Source: Thermoflexia bacterium
GTDB taxonomy: Bacteria; Chloroflexota; Anaerolineae; B4-G1; SLSP01
Assembly (NCBI GenBank): GCA_030605705.1
Contig: JAUWHU010000569.1
Span: 1 to 7,186 of the forward strand
Direction: 5' to 3'
DNA length: 7,186 nt
Shown here piece by piece: positions 1 through 4,925 of the stretch; the stretch's first letter is position 1, and every line of letters begins with the position of its first letter. A program made the position numbers and the translations under genes. The notes beneath the pieces were generated by a model that saw only the letters and a list, made by a program, of their open reading frames with translations, was not told the DNA's origin and searched no databases.

Positions 1-1068
1 GCGGACTGTCTGGCGTGGGTGCGCCAGAAATCCGGCTGGGAGCACAAGCGGGCGGCTTACAGGGCGCAGGCGGAAGATGCGCCGCGCCGGCGCGGCATCG
101 GCGTCGCCTGTTACTTCCACGGCAGCGGCCTGGGCGGCGAGGGTGAGGACTTCGCCGTCAGCACACTGCAAATCGAGGAGGACAACCACATCACCCTGAC
201 CTCGGGCCTGACCGACTACGGGCAGGGCAGCCGGACCGTCTTTACCCTCCTGGCGGCGGAGGTGCTGGGTGTGAGCATGGAGCGCGTTCACATACTGCGC
301 CCCGACACGCATACCGCCGTGGATTCCGGCCCCACGGTGGCCTCGCGCGCTTCCATCGTGGGCGGAAATGCGACCCGCGTCGCCGCGCAGAAGCTCGCCC
401 GGCTGCTATATTTGGCCGCCGCCGATGCCCTGCACTGCGCTCCCGCGCAGCTGCTCCGTGACGGGGAATGTTTCATCGGCCCCAGCGAGGAACCACTCAC
501 CTTTGAGGCTGTCGTTGCGCACGCGCGGGAGATGGGGCTGCAGCTTTCCGTGGCCGGACGCTGGGAGATTCCCACGATCCACTGGGATTTCGAGAGGGGC
601 GTGGGCCGGCCGTATTTCTGCTACGTTTTCGGCGCGCAGGTGGCCGAGGTGGAGGTCAACCGGCGCACCGGCAAGACGCAGGTGCTGGGCATCTGGGCTG
701 CCCACGACGCCGGGACGATTCTCTATCCGCAAGGCGCGCTGGGCCAGATGTACGGCGGCATCACCCAGGGCCTGGGCTATGCTTTGCTGGAGGATTTTCG
801 CTACGAGGACGGCATACCGCAGACCCACAGCTTCCGCACCTACCATATCCCGCGAGCCACGGACGTACCGGAGATCGAGGCGACGTACATTGAGACGGCG
901 TTGCGCGAAGGACCTTATGGCGCGAAGAACTTAGCCGAGCCGGTGATGATCGGCACTGCGCCCGCCATCGCCAACGCCATCTTCCAGGCCACGAGCGTGC
1001 GGGTGCGGGAATTGCCGATCCGGCCGGAGATGTTGAAACGCCAAGCCGCCAAGACGCCAAGACGCTAA
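1..1068 (+). CDS. Xanthine dehydrogenase/aldehyde oxidase family molybdopterin-binding subunit, C-terminal part (5' end outside window)
   Basis: The frame is open from base 1, so this is the last 355 residues of a longer protein; full family members are usually about 700-780 residues. The visible part matches the second molybdenum-cofactor-binding region. It has a DYGQGSRT cofactor loop (codons near 217-240), a PDTHTAVDSGPTVASR segment (301-348), a QVAEVEVNRRTGK strand and a GGITQGLGYALLE segment (754-792). The active-site loop reads GPYGAKNLAEP at 913-942; its Glu (codon 937-939) aligns with the base-catalytic Glu of the family's usual GAKGxGE motif. Such subunits hydroxylate purines, aldehydes or N-heterocycles together with 2Fe-2S and FAD subunits, which would lie upstream. 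The substrate cannot be read from this fragment. The last nine residues (RQAAKTPRR) and the stop codon come from an octamer tandem array, so the C-terminal tail is probably not functional. The family call is firm and the substrate is unknown. Confidence 0.9.
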   Translation, partial: ADCLAWVRQKSGWEHKRAAYRAQAEDAPRRRGIGVACYFHGSGLGGEGEDFAVSTLQIEEDNHITLTSGLTDYGQGSRTVFTLLAAEVLGVSMERVHILRPDTHTAVDSGPTVASRASIVGGNATRVAAQKLARLLYLAAADALHCAPAQLLRDGECFIGPSEEPLTFEAVVAHAREMGLQLSVAGRWEIPTIHWDFERGVGRPYFCYVFGAQVAEVEVNRRTGKTQVLGIWAAHDAGTILYPQGALGQMYGGITQGLGYALLEDFRYEDGIPQTHSFRTYHIPRATDVPEIEATYIETALREGPYGAKNLAEPVMIGTAPAIANAIFQATSVRVRELPIRPEMLKRQAAKTPRR

Positions 1069-1069
1069 G
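1038..1069. repeat. Octamer tandem array (ACGCCAAG x4) forming the 3' end of the dehydrogenase gene
   Basis: There are four consecutive 8-nt units: ACGCCAAG, CCGCCAAG, ACGCCAAG and ACGCTAAG. The first three sit inside the reading frame. The C-to-T difference in the fourth unit creates the TAA stop at 1066-1068. The array therefore supplies both the coding tail and the stop of the upstream gene. What is seen is direct; the idea that the array inserted or expanded over the original gene end is inference. Confidence 0.8.
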
Positions 1070-1210
1070 GTTTTTGTTTTACGTAGGTTTGCGTAAAATT
1101 TCTGAGGGCTGAAAAGTAGCCGCGACTTACAGTAGTGCCAATTCGCACTATTTCCAAATCGCGCTCTGCCGGACTGCGCTGACCGCGCCTGTCTGGAAAG
1201 GAGTTATTCC

Positions 1211-1447
1211 ATGTTAGGATTTGATCGCATAACATTCGAGCCAGACGTGATGGGGGGGCGAGCTTGCATTCGAGGATTGCGTGTCACCGTGTCTTTGCTC
1301 GTCAACCTTGTCGCCAATGGAATGGGCATTGAGGAGATACTTGAAACCTATCCATATTTGGAATCGGGTGATGTCCGTCAATCGCTCCAATACGTTGCCT
1401 GGCTGGCTGATGAAACGGTTTATGTATTGGAGCCGATGACAGCATGA
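1211..1447 (+). CDS. DUF433 family protein, probable antitoxin
   Basis: This is a 78-residue protein, typical of DUF433 (a short winged-helix/HTH-like fold). The family signature appears as PDVMGGRACIRGLRVTV (residues 11-27), followed by a helix-rich stretch with GIEEILETYPYLESGDVRQSL (39-59 region). The family normally has GGxPxIxGTR, and here it reads GGRACIRGLR. The start is supported by an AAAGGAG ribosome site at 1197-1203, 7 nt before the ATG. The stop overlaps the start of the DUF5615 gene by ATGA (1444-1447), so translation is probably coupled. DUF433 genes commonly precede DUF5615 PIN-like genes, and the pair is regarded as a probable type II toxin-antitoxin system with this partner as the DNA-binding antitoxin. 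A run of seven G at 1252-1258 lies early in the frame. GC is visibly lower than in neighbouring genes. The family is clear; the antitoxin role is inferred. Confidence 0.87.
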   Translation: MLGFDRITFEPDVMGGRACIRGLRVTVSLLVNLVANGMGIEEILETYPYLESGDVRQSLQYVAWLADETVYVLEPMTA

Positions 1448-1806
1448 GATTTCTGGCTGATATGGGCATTTCTCCCCAGACGGTGGCCTTTTTGAGAGAT
1501 CTGGGGCACGCTGCTTTGCACCTGCACGAGCAGGGTCTCGACCGCTTGCCGGATTCTGTCATCTTGAAAAAGGCCCGTGATGAGAGCCGAATTCTCCTGA
1601 CACATGACCTTGATTTCGGTGAGCTGATAGCAGCCAGTGGAGCTACGTTACCTAGCACTGTCGTTTTCCGTCTTCGTAATATGCGGCCGGAAAAGGTCAA
1701 CTACTATTTGCAGAGGATCATCATCCAACATCAGGCGGCGCTTGAGCAAGGTGCTATCATTAGCGTGACCGAAGGGCAGATTCGAGTCCGTCTCTTACCT
1801 ATCTAA
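1444..1806 (+). CDS. DUF5615 family PIN-like protein, probable toxin
   Basis: This 120-residue protein matches the DUF5615 PIN-like family. It opens with MRFLADMGISPQTVAFLRDLGH, where the early Asp6 sits in the family's usual position. It continues with HLHEQGL (Glu29) and the hallmark RILLTHDLDFGEL (Asp55, Asp57). These acidic residues are those expected to hold a metal ion in a PIN-type RNase fold, so an RNase toxin is the likely role. A substrate is not deducible. The C-terminal part, AIISVTEGQIRVRLLPI, is also typical of the family. The gene starts inside the last codons of the DUF433 gene (4-nt overlap), giving the usual antitoxin-then-toxin order. Residue 7 is Met where many relatives have Glu or Asn. 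A heptamer repeat array begins at the first base after the TAA stop. Confidence 0.87.
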   Translation: MRFLADMGISPQTVAFLRDLGHAALHLHEQGLDRLPDSVILKKARDESRILLTHDLDFGELIAASGATLPSTVVFRLRNMRPEKVNYYLQRIIIQHQAALEQGAIISVTEGQIRVRLLPI

Positions 1807-1842
1807 GGAAGTTGAAAGTCAGAAAATCGAAAGTTAAAAGTT
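1807..1842. repeat. Degenerate heptamer array (RAAAGTY) after the DUF5615 stop
   Basis: The units are GGAAGTT, GAAAGTC, AGAAAATC (one extra A), GAAAGTT and AAAAGTT. They begin at the first base after the TAA stop of the DUF5615 gene. All end in purine-T-pyrimidine. There is no coding potential. It is one of four heptamer arrays in the window. Confidence 0.7.
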
Positions 1843-1851
1843 GCGCCCCAT

Positions 1852-1867
1852 GCGGTCTGCTGACCGC
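1852..1867. other. Small perfect hairpin between convergent genes
   Basis: GCGGTC-TGCT-GACCGC gives a 6-bp GC-rich stem with a 4-nt loop, lying between the convergent ends of the DUF5615 gene (stop at 1806) and thyX (stop at 1936). No T-tract follows on either strand, so it does not meet the usual pattern of an intrinsic terminator, though it could help define transcript ends. Confidence 0.3.
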
Positions 1868-1916
1868 TGTCTGACCTGCGGCCGGCCCGAGCTCCCCCCA
1901 AATATCGAGAAGATAC

Positions 1917-1951
1917 ACTGGCTACTGATCACCAGTCACTGATCACCAATT
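1917..1951. repeat. Heptamer array (ACYRRTY) overlapping the thyX 3' end
   Basis: There are five 7-nt units: ACTGGCT, ACTGATC, ACCAGTC, ACTGATC and ACCAATT. The minus-strand thyX stop (TGA, 1938-1936) and the last residues GDQ, with part of the preceding Ile, fall inside it. The same heptamer family (ACCAGTC, ACTAATT) occurs again just before tdh at 3568-3589. Confidence 0.75.
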
Positions 1952-2565
1952 ACATCTTTACGGCGCAGCTCCTCCAACATCCCCCCGAAGATTGTCGGAG
2001 CGTGGGGCGCGACCAGTTCCAACATCCGCAGCGCCATTTCCCGAATCTCCCATTGTGCTTCTGGCGTGATACGCATGTGGAAGAAGTGTCGCAGCTCACG
2101 GAAATTCATCGTGACGACGATGCGGGTCGCGGTGGCGTTGGGCAGGACGAAGCGCACATCCTCTTTGCGCACGCCGCGCGCCCGCAACGCGCGGTAGGTG
2201 GACGCGACCTCTCCCGCGAAGTTCTCCCAGATCGCCAGGGCCTCCGGGTCGCCGGCGATGGCGTCAGGGATCACCATCTCCGGCTCAGACATGTCCACGT
2301 AGCGCTGGCTCTCCTGGCTGTAGGAGGCCAGACGGTGGCGCACCAGCTGGTGGGAGCAAGCACGGCTGATCCCGTTGATCTCAAACGTCGCGCTGGCGTG
2401 TTCGATGATGCTCTCGTGGCCGTCGCGCAGGCGCACGCGCAGGAAGGCGGCGGGGTTGCCGCGCGGCTCGCTGTGATAGCAGACGCGCCCGGCACGTTCC
2501 AGCAGCGCTTCCGGGGTTCCATCACCGCTCAGGTAGCGGGTGATGGCGAGGAGCTCTACTTGCAC
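1936..2565 (-). CDS. thyX: FAD-dependent thymidylate synthase ThyX
   Basis: ThyX methylates dUMP to dTMP using methylenetetrahydrofolate, NAD(P)H and FAD, replacing ThyA. The protein has 209 residues, close to the usual 210-250. The diagnostic RHR(7)S motif is present as RHRLASYSQESQRY (residues 76-89; R76, H77, R78, S86). Upstream is the conserved ESIIEHA segment (51-57). The C-terminal half has LPNATATRIVVTMNFRELRHFF (141-162) and MRITPEAQWEIREMA (164-178), the regions that contact dUMP and FAD in known structures. The start is GTG at 2565. The only nearby ATG (at 2576) is out of frame and stops after six codons. No clear ribosome site precedes the GTG. The upstream kinase-like gene ends 25 nt before, so translational coupling in one operon is likely. 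The last residues come from a heptamer repeat array, not from conserved ThyX sequence. Confidence 0.95.
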   Translation of the reverse strand: MQVELLAITRYLSGDGTPEALLERAGRVCYHSEPRGNPAAFLRVRLRDGHESIIEHASATFEINGISRACSHQLVRHRLASYSQESQRYVDMSEPEMVIPDAIAGDPEALAIWENFAGEVASTYRALRARGVRKEDVRFVLPNATATRIVVTMNFRELRHFFHMRITPEAQWEIREMALRMLELVAPHAPTIFGGMLEELRRKDVIGDQ

Positions 2566-2590
2566 GGTTGTTGCATTTCGCGCAGGAGAG

Positions 2591-3250
2591 TTACAGATCG
2601 CCGCCTCGCAGGTGACTGACCGCGCTCACGATGATCTGGGCTGCATCTTCGATGTCCCACTTGCAGGAGTTGAGTGTCAAGTGGTAGTTCAGCGGGTCCG
2701 CCCAGTTTATGCCGTAGAAGCGGTTGAGGTAGGCAGCCGCCGCCTGGTCGCGTTCGCGCGTCAACGTCTCCGCCGCGTTGAGGCTCAGGTTTTCTTTGCT
2801 CTGAACCCGCATCACGCAAGCGCCCAGCGGCGCTTCGATGCGCACGTGGAGCACGCCGGGCATTTCCTTGAGGATGGCTTGCCCGCCGCGCCCTAAGATG
2901 ACGACGTTGCCGTGTGCGTGGGCTGCGCGGACGGCGCTGCGCACCAGCTCGATGCAGCGCTCCTCATTGAGTTCCTCGACCGTCACTGTTTGAGCACCGC
3001 TGGCGTCGCGCGTCCAGCTCTTCACTTCCGTGACCACCCGTTTGGTATCCAGCAGGCGTTCTAAGAAGCCGCGCACCTTGTAGTTATCTTCGGAGTAGTC
3101 CACGAGTTCGTGCTCAGAAAGCCCCACCTTCATCGCAATCTGCGCCATCAGGTTTTTGTCGAAGTAACGGTACCCGAGAATCTCACAGACACGCCGCGCA
3201 ATCTCATCGCCGCCGCTGCCGTACTTCCGGGAAATGGTAATCACTGCCAT
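2591..3250 (-). CDS. Cytidylate kinase-like family protein
   Basis: This 219-residue protein is of the cytidylate kinase-like P-loop family (Cytidylate_kin2 type). The N-terminus MAVITISRKYGSGGDEIARRV carries the family's atypical P-loop (about residues 7-17), which lacks the standard GK[ST]. A YFDKNLM segment follows (29-35). GRGGQAIL lies at 120-127 and HVRIEAPLGACVMRV at 135-149. A lid-like region TRERDQAAAAYLNRFYG (164-180) and NWADPLNYHLTLNS (182-195) complete the pattern. The likely activity is nucleoside or nucleotide phosphorylation, but the true substrate of this family is not well established. The start was chosen by the ribosome site AAAGGAGGT (3264-3256). It lies 5 nt from the ATG at 3250 but only 2 nt from the ATG at 3253. 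A longer TTG start at 3277 would put the ribosome site inside the gene. It is probably first in an operon with thyX. Confidence 0.85.
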   Translation of the reverse strand: MAVITISRKYGSGGDEIARRVCEILGYRYFDKNLMAQIAMKVGLSEHELVDYSEDNYKVRGFLERLLDTKRVVTEVKSWTRDASGAQTVTVEELNEERCIELVRSAVRAAHAHGNVVILGRGGQAILKEMPGVLHVRIEAPLGACVMRVQSKENLSLNAAETLTRERDQAAAAYLNRFYGINWADPLNYHLTLNSCKWDIEDAAQIIVSAVSHLRGGDL

Positions 3251-3255
3251 CATGT

Positions 3256-3264
3256 ACCTCCTTT
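3256..3264 (-). promoter_or_regulatory. Strong ribosome binding site fixing the kinase-like gene start
   Basis: AAAGGAGGT on the minus strand is a near-perfect anti-16S match. Two tandem ATGs follow (3253 and 3250). Spacing of 5 nt favours the second, which also gives the family's usual N-terminus MAVITIS. Confidence 0.75.
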
Positions 3265-3309
3265 GAGAGTGTTCCAAGAGCTATTTGGTTGATGACTGAC
3301 TCTATCTTT

Positions 3310-3338
3310 ATTATACTCAATTGTGGGGAATAGAGAAT
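3310..3338 (-). promoter_or_regulatory. Candidate promoter for the kinase-like gene/thyX operon
   Basis: On the minus strand a perfect TATAAT lies at 3315-3310. It would place the transcription start near 3303 and give a leader of about 50 nt before the ATG at 3250. The -35 position at 17-nt spacing (3338-3333, ATTCTC) is poor and falls in the edge of the hexamer microsatellite. An overlapping plus-strand candidate, TTGATG-N17-TATACT (3289-3317), uses nearly the same bases in the other direction. Neither is proven. Confidence 0.4.
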
Positions 3339-3470
3339 AGAGATAGAGAATAGAGACAGAGACAGAGATGGAGATAGAGACAGAGACAGAGGTAGAGACA
3401 GAGACAGAGACAGAGACAGAGGTAGAGATAGAGACAGAGGTAGAGACAGAGATAGAGATAGAGATAGAGA
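3331..3470. repeat. Hexamer microsatellite (YAGAGR)n
   Basis: From 3351 to 3470 there are 20 hexamers in unbroken phase, nearly all TAGAGA, CAGAGA or CAGAGG, with one TGGAGA. Three more units at 3331-3349 are offset by single A insertions. Every CAGAGG is followed by TAGAGA (three times), hinting at a 12-nt higher-order unit. The array leaves long open frames on both strands (Glu-Thr/Val/Ile repeats on plus, Ser-Ile/Val/Thr on minus). Unit differences fall at amino-acid-changing positions and no recognisable domain is attached, so these are not called as genes. The array fills most of the divergent gap between the kinase-like gene and tdh. Confidence 0.92.
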
Positions 3471-3505
3471 TTACAGATGTCATCCTGGTTAACTCCGTCT
3501 GCCTG

Positions 3506-3534
3506 TTGCGCTGTGTTGCGCGCAGTGCTATACT
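3506..3534 (+). promoter_or_regulatory. Candidate sigma-70 promoter for tdh
   Basis: TTGCGC (3506-3511), a 17-nt spacer and TATACT (3529-3534), with TGC just before the -10 as an extended -10 element. Transcription would start near 3541, giving a leader of about 69 nt that contains a short heptamer array and the tdh ribosome site. TTGCGC recurs 10 nt later (3516-3521). The match is good for a housekeeping promoter but unproven in this organism. Confidence 0.5.
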
Positions 3535-3567
3535 TTTGTTGGATTCAACGCAGGGACGCTGAGCCGC

Positions 3568-3589
3568 ACCCAGTCACCAGTCACTAATT
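3568..3589. repeat. Short heptamer array in the tdh leader
   Basis: The units are ACCCAGTC (8 nt), ACCAGTC and ACTAATT, ending 8 nt before the tdh ribosome site. ACCAGTC and the closing ACYAATT unit match the array at the thyX 3' end, so this is the same repeat family at a second locus. Confidence 0.6.
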
Positions 3590-3609
3590 TTATACAGAAA
3601 GGAGTTCTC

Positions 3610-4662
3610 ATGGCGAAAATGCAAGCAGTCGCGAAATTACGTCCTGAGCCGGGGATGGAGTTGATCCAGGCGGACGTTCCGCAACCCGGCCCGAGGGATG
3701 TGCTCGTCAAGGTCAAGGCCACCTCGATCTGCGGCACGGACGTCCACATCTACAAATGGGACCGCTGGTCCCAAAACCGCATCCGGCCGCCGCTCACCAT
3801 CGGGCACGAGTTCGCCGGCGAGATCATCGCGGTGGGCGAGCAGGTCCGCCCCGATGAACCCGGCGTGGGCGATTTCGTCTCGGCGGAGAGCCACATTGTC
3901 TGTGGAGTTTGCCAACAGTGCAAACTGGGACAGGCTCACGTTTGCCAGAACACGCGCATCATCGGCGTGGACGTGGACGGCTGCTACGCCGAGTACGTGG
4001 TCATCCCCGTCGAAAACGCCTGGAAGAACCCGCTGGATATGCCCCTACAGGTCGCCAGCCTGCAGGAGAACTTCGGGAATTCGGTTCACACCGTCTCGGC
4101 GGTGGATGTGCGGGCCAAGACGGTGTTGGTGACGGGGTGCGGGCCGGCAGGGCTGATGACCATCCCCGTGGCGCGAGCTTTCGGCGCGGAGCTCATCGTC
4201 GTCAGCGATTTAAGTCCCTACCGGCTGGCGCTTGCCCGGAAGGTGGGCGCTGACCTGGCCCTCAATCCCGCCGAGGATGACGTCATCGCTCGCGCGCAGG
4301 ACAGCGTGCGCGGCAAGGGCTTCGATGTGCTATTGGAGATGTCTGGCGCGCCTGCCGCGCTGGTGCAGGGACTGTCGCTGCTCAAATCTGGTGCGGAGGC
4401 TGCGCTGCTGGGTCTGGCCCCCGGCGCGCTCGACAACTTCAACCTGAACGATCTGGTCATTATGAAAGGCGTTACCGTCCACGGCATAGCGGGACGCCGC
4501 TTGTGGGAGACGTGGTACCAGATGCGGGCGTTGCTTTCCTCCGGCGCGGTGGATCTCAAGCCTATCATCACCCATGAGTTCCCTCTCAGCCGTTGGCATG
4601 AGGCGATGGAGACGATGGCTTCGGGGCAGAGCGGCAAGATCGTGATGTACCCGGGGGAGTAA
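3610..4662 (+). CDS. tdh: L-threonine 3-dehydrogenase (zinc, NAD-dependent, MDR family)
   Basis: Tdh oxidises L-threonine to 2-amino-3-oxobutyrate with NAD+. The protein has 350 residues against about 341 for the E. coli enzyme. The catalytic zinc site is visible in SICGTDVHIYKWDRWSQ (Cys41, His46) and GHEF (His66, Glu67). The structural zinc cysteines are C98, C101, C104 and C112. The Rossmann motif is VTGCGPAGL (G176, G178, G181), with Asp200 in the VVSDLSPYRL strand in the position expected for NAD rather than NADP. HIYKWDRWSQ, FGNSVHTV, the LLEMSGAP segment and ETWYQMRALL are characteristic of Tdh rather than general alcohol dehydrogenases. The start has an AAAGGAG ribosome site (3598-3604) 5 nt before the ATG. 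kbl follows on the same strand, completing the pathway. The TAA stop shares its last base with the first unit of a heptamer array. Less likely alternative: another polyol dehydrogenase of the same family. Confidence 0.93.
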   Translation: MAKMQAVAKLRPEPGMELIQADVPQPGPRDVLVKVKATSICGTDVHIYKWDRWSQNRIRPPLTIGHEFAGEIIAVGEQVRPDEPGVGDFVSAESHIVCGVCQQCKLGQAHVCQNTRIIGVDVDGCYAEYVVIPVENAWKNPLDMPLQVASLQENFGNSVHTVSAVDVRAKTVLVTGCGPAGLMTIPVARAFGAELIVVSDLSPYRLALARKVGADLALNPAEDDVIARAQDSVRGKGFDVLLEMSGAPAALVQGLSLLKSGAEAALLGLAPGALDNFNLNDLVIMKGVTVHGIAGRRLWETWYQMRALLSSGAVDLKPIITHEFPLSRWHEAMETMASGQSGKIVMYPGE

Positions 4663-4745
4663 AACGTCAAACGTTAAACGTCAAGCATCAAACGTCAAAC
4701 GTCAAGCATCAAACGTTAAACGTTAAACGTCGAACATCAAACGTC
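4662..4745. repeat. Heptamer tandem array (AAACGTY)12 directly after tdh
   Basis: There are twelve 7-nt units in unbroken phase over 84 bp. They are AAACGTC or AAACGTT, with variants AAGCATC (twice) and GAACATC (once). The first base of the array is the last base of the tdh TAA stop. All twelve units end in purine-T-pyrimidine. No spacers or flanking cas-like genes are present, so this is not a CRISPR array. Confidence 0.92.
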
Positions 4746-4787
4746 ATCAGAAACTTAAAACGCATTGAGGCAAAAGCCGCATTTACA

Positions 4788-4878
4788 CTGCTCCCAGCCC
4801 CCGTCTCGGGGGCATCCCCTGGGCAAGTTCCTCGTCAACCCGCCCCCGGGGACGGGGGCTCAGAGCGTTTGGGAGCAG
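4788..4878 (+). other. GC-rich nested foldback between tdh and kbl
   Basis: Three nested complementary pairs are visible. CTGCTCCC (4788-4795) pairs with GGGAGCAG (4871-4878); AGCCCCCGTC (4796-4805) with GACGGGGGCT (4851-4860); and CGGGGGC (4807-4813) with GCCCCCG (4842-4848). Together these give 25 perfect base pairs around a 28-nt loop, with a 10-nt bulge on the right arm. The same bases can instead form two local hairpins: 4797-4803 with 4807-4813 (7 bp, 3-nt loop) and 4842-4847 with 4854-4859 (6 bp, 6-nt loop). It ends 47 nt before the kbl ATG. No T-tract follows, so it is not a standard terminator. It could be a leader-RNA switch, an mRNA-processing site or a small inverted-repeat element. 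Confidence 0.65.
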
Positions 4879-4925
4879 ACGTGTCACTTCTGCCACAGTG
4901 CCTTAATAAATGAAGGAGATGAACC

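Noticed and set aside
1077..1098. Hairpin TTTTACG...CGTAAAA after the dehydrogenase as an intrinsic terminator
   Set aside because: The stem is AT-rich with an 8-nt loop and there is no solid T-tract after it. It is too weak to call.
2002..2619. 205-residue plus-strand open frame opposite thyX
   Set aside because: It is antisense to a firmly identified thyX with all its motifs, has no family features, and its composition is typical of a shadow frame.
3253..3277. Upstream TTG start for the kinase-like gene (adds nine residues)
   Set aside because: The strong AAAGGAGGT site would lie inside the coding region, and the family begins at MAVITIS.
3250..3562. Open frames through the hexamer array encoding Glu-Thr/Val/Ile or Ser-Ile/Val/Thr repeats
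   Set aside because: They arise from the repeat period being a multiple of three. Unit differences change amino acids, flanking residues match no domain, and the minus frame overlaps the kinase-like gene start and its ribosome site.
4662..4745. CRISPR array
   Set aside because: Units are 7 nt in continuous phase with no spacers, and no cas genes are nearby.
4746..4925. Glycine riboswitch before kbl
   Set aside because: The conserved glycine aptamer core was not recognised. The foldback is made of G/C runs unlike that class.
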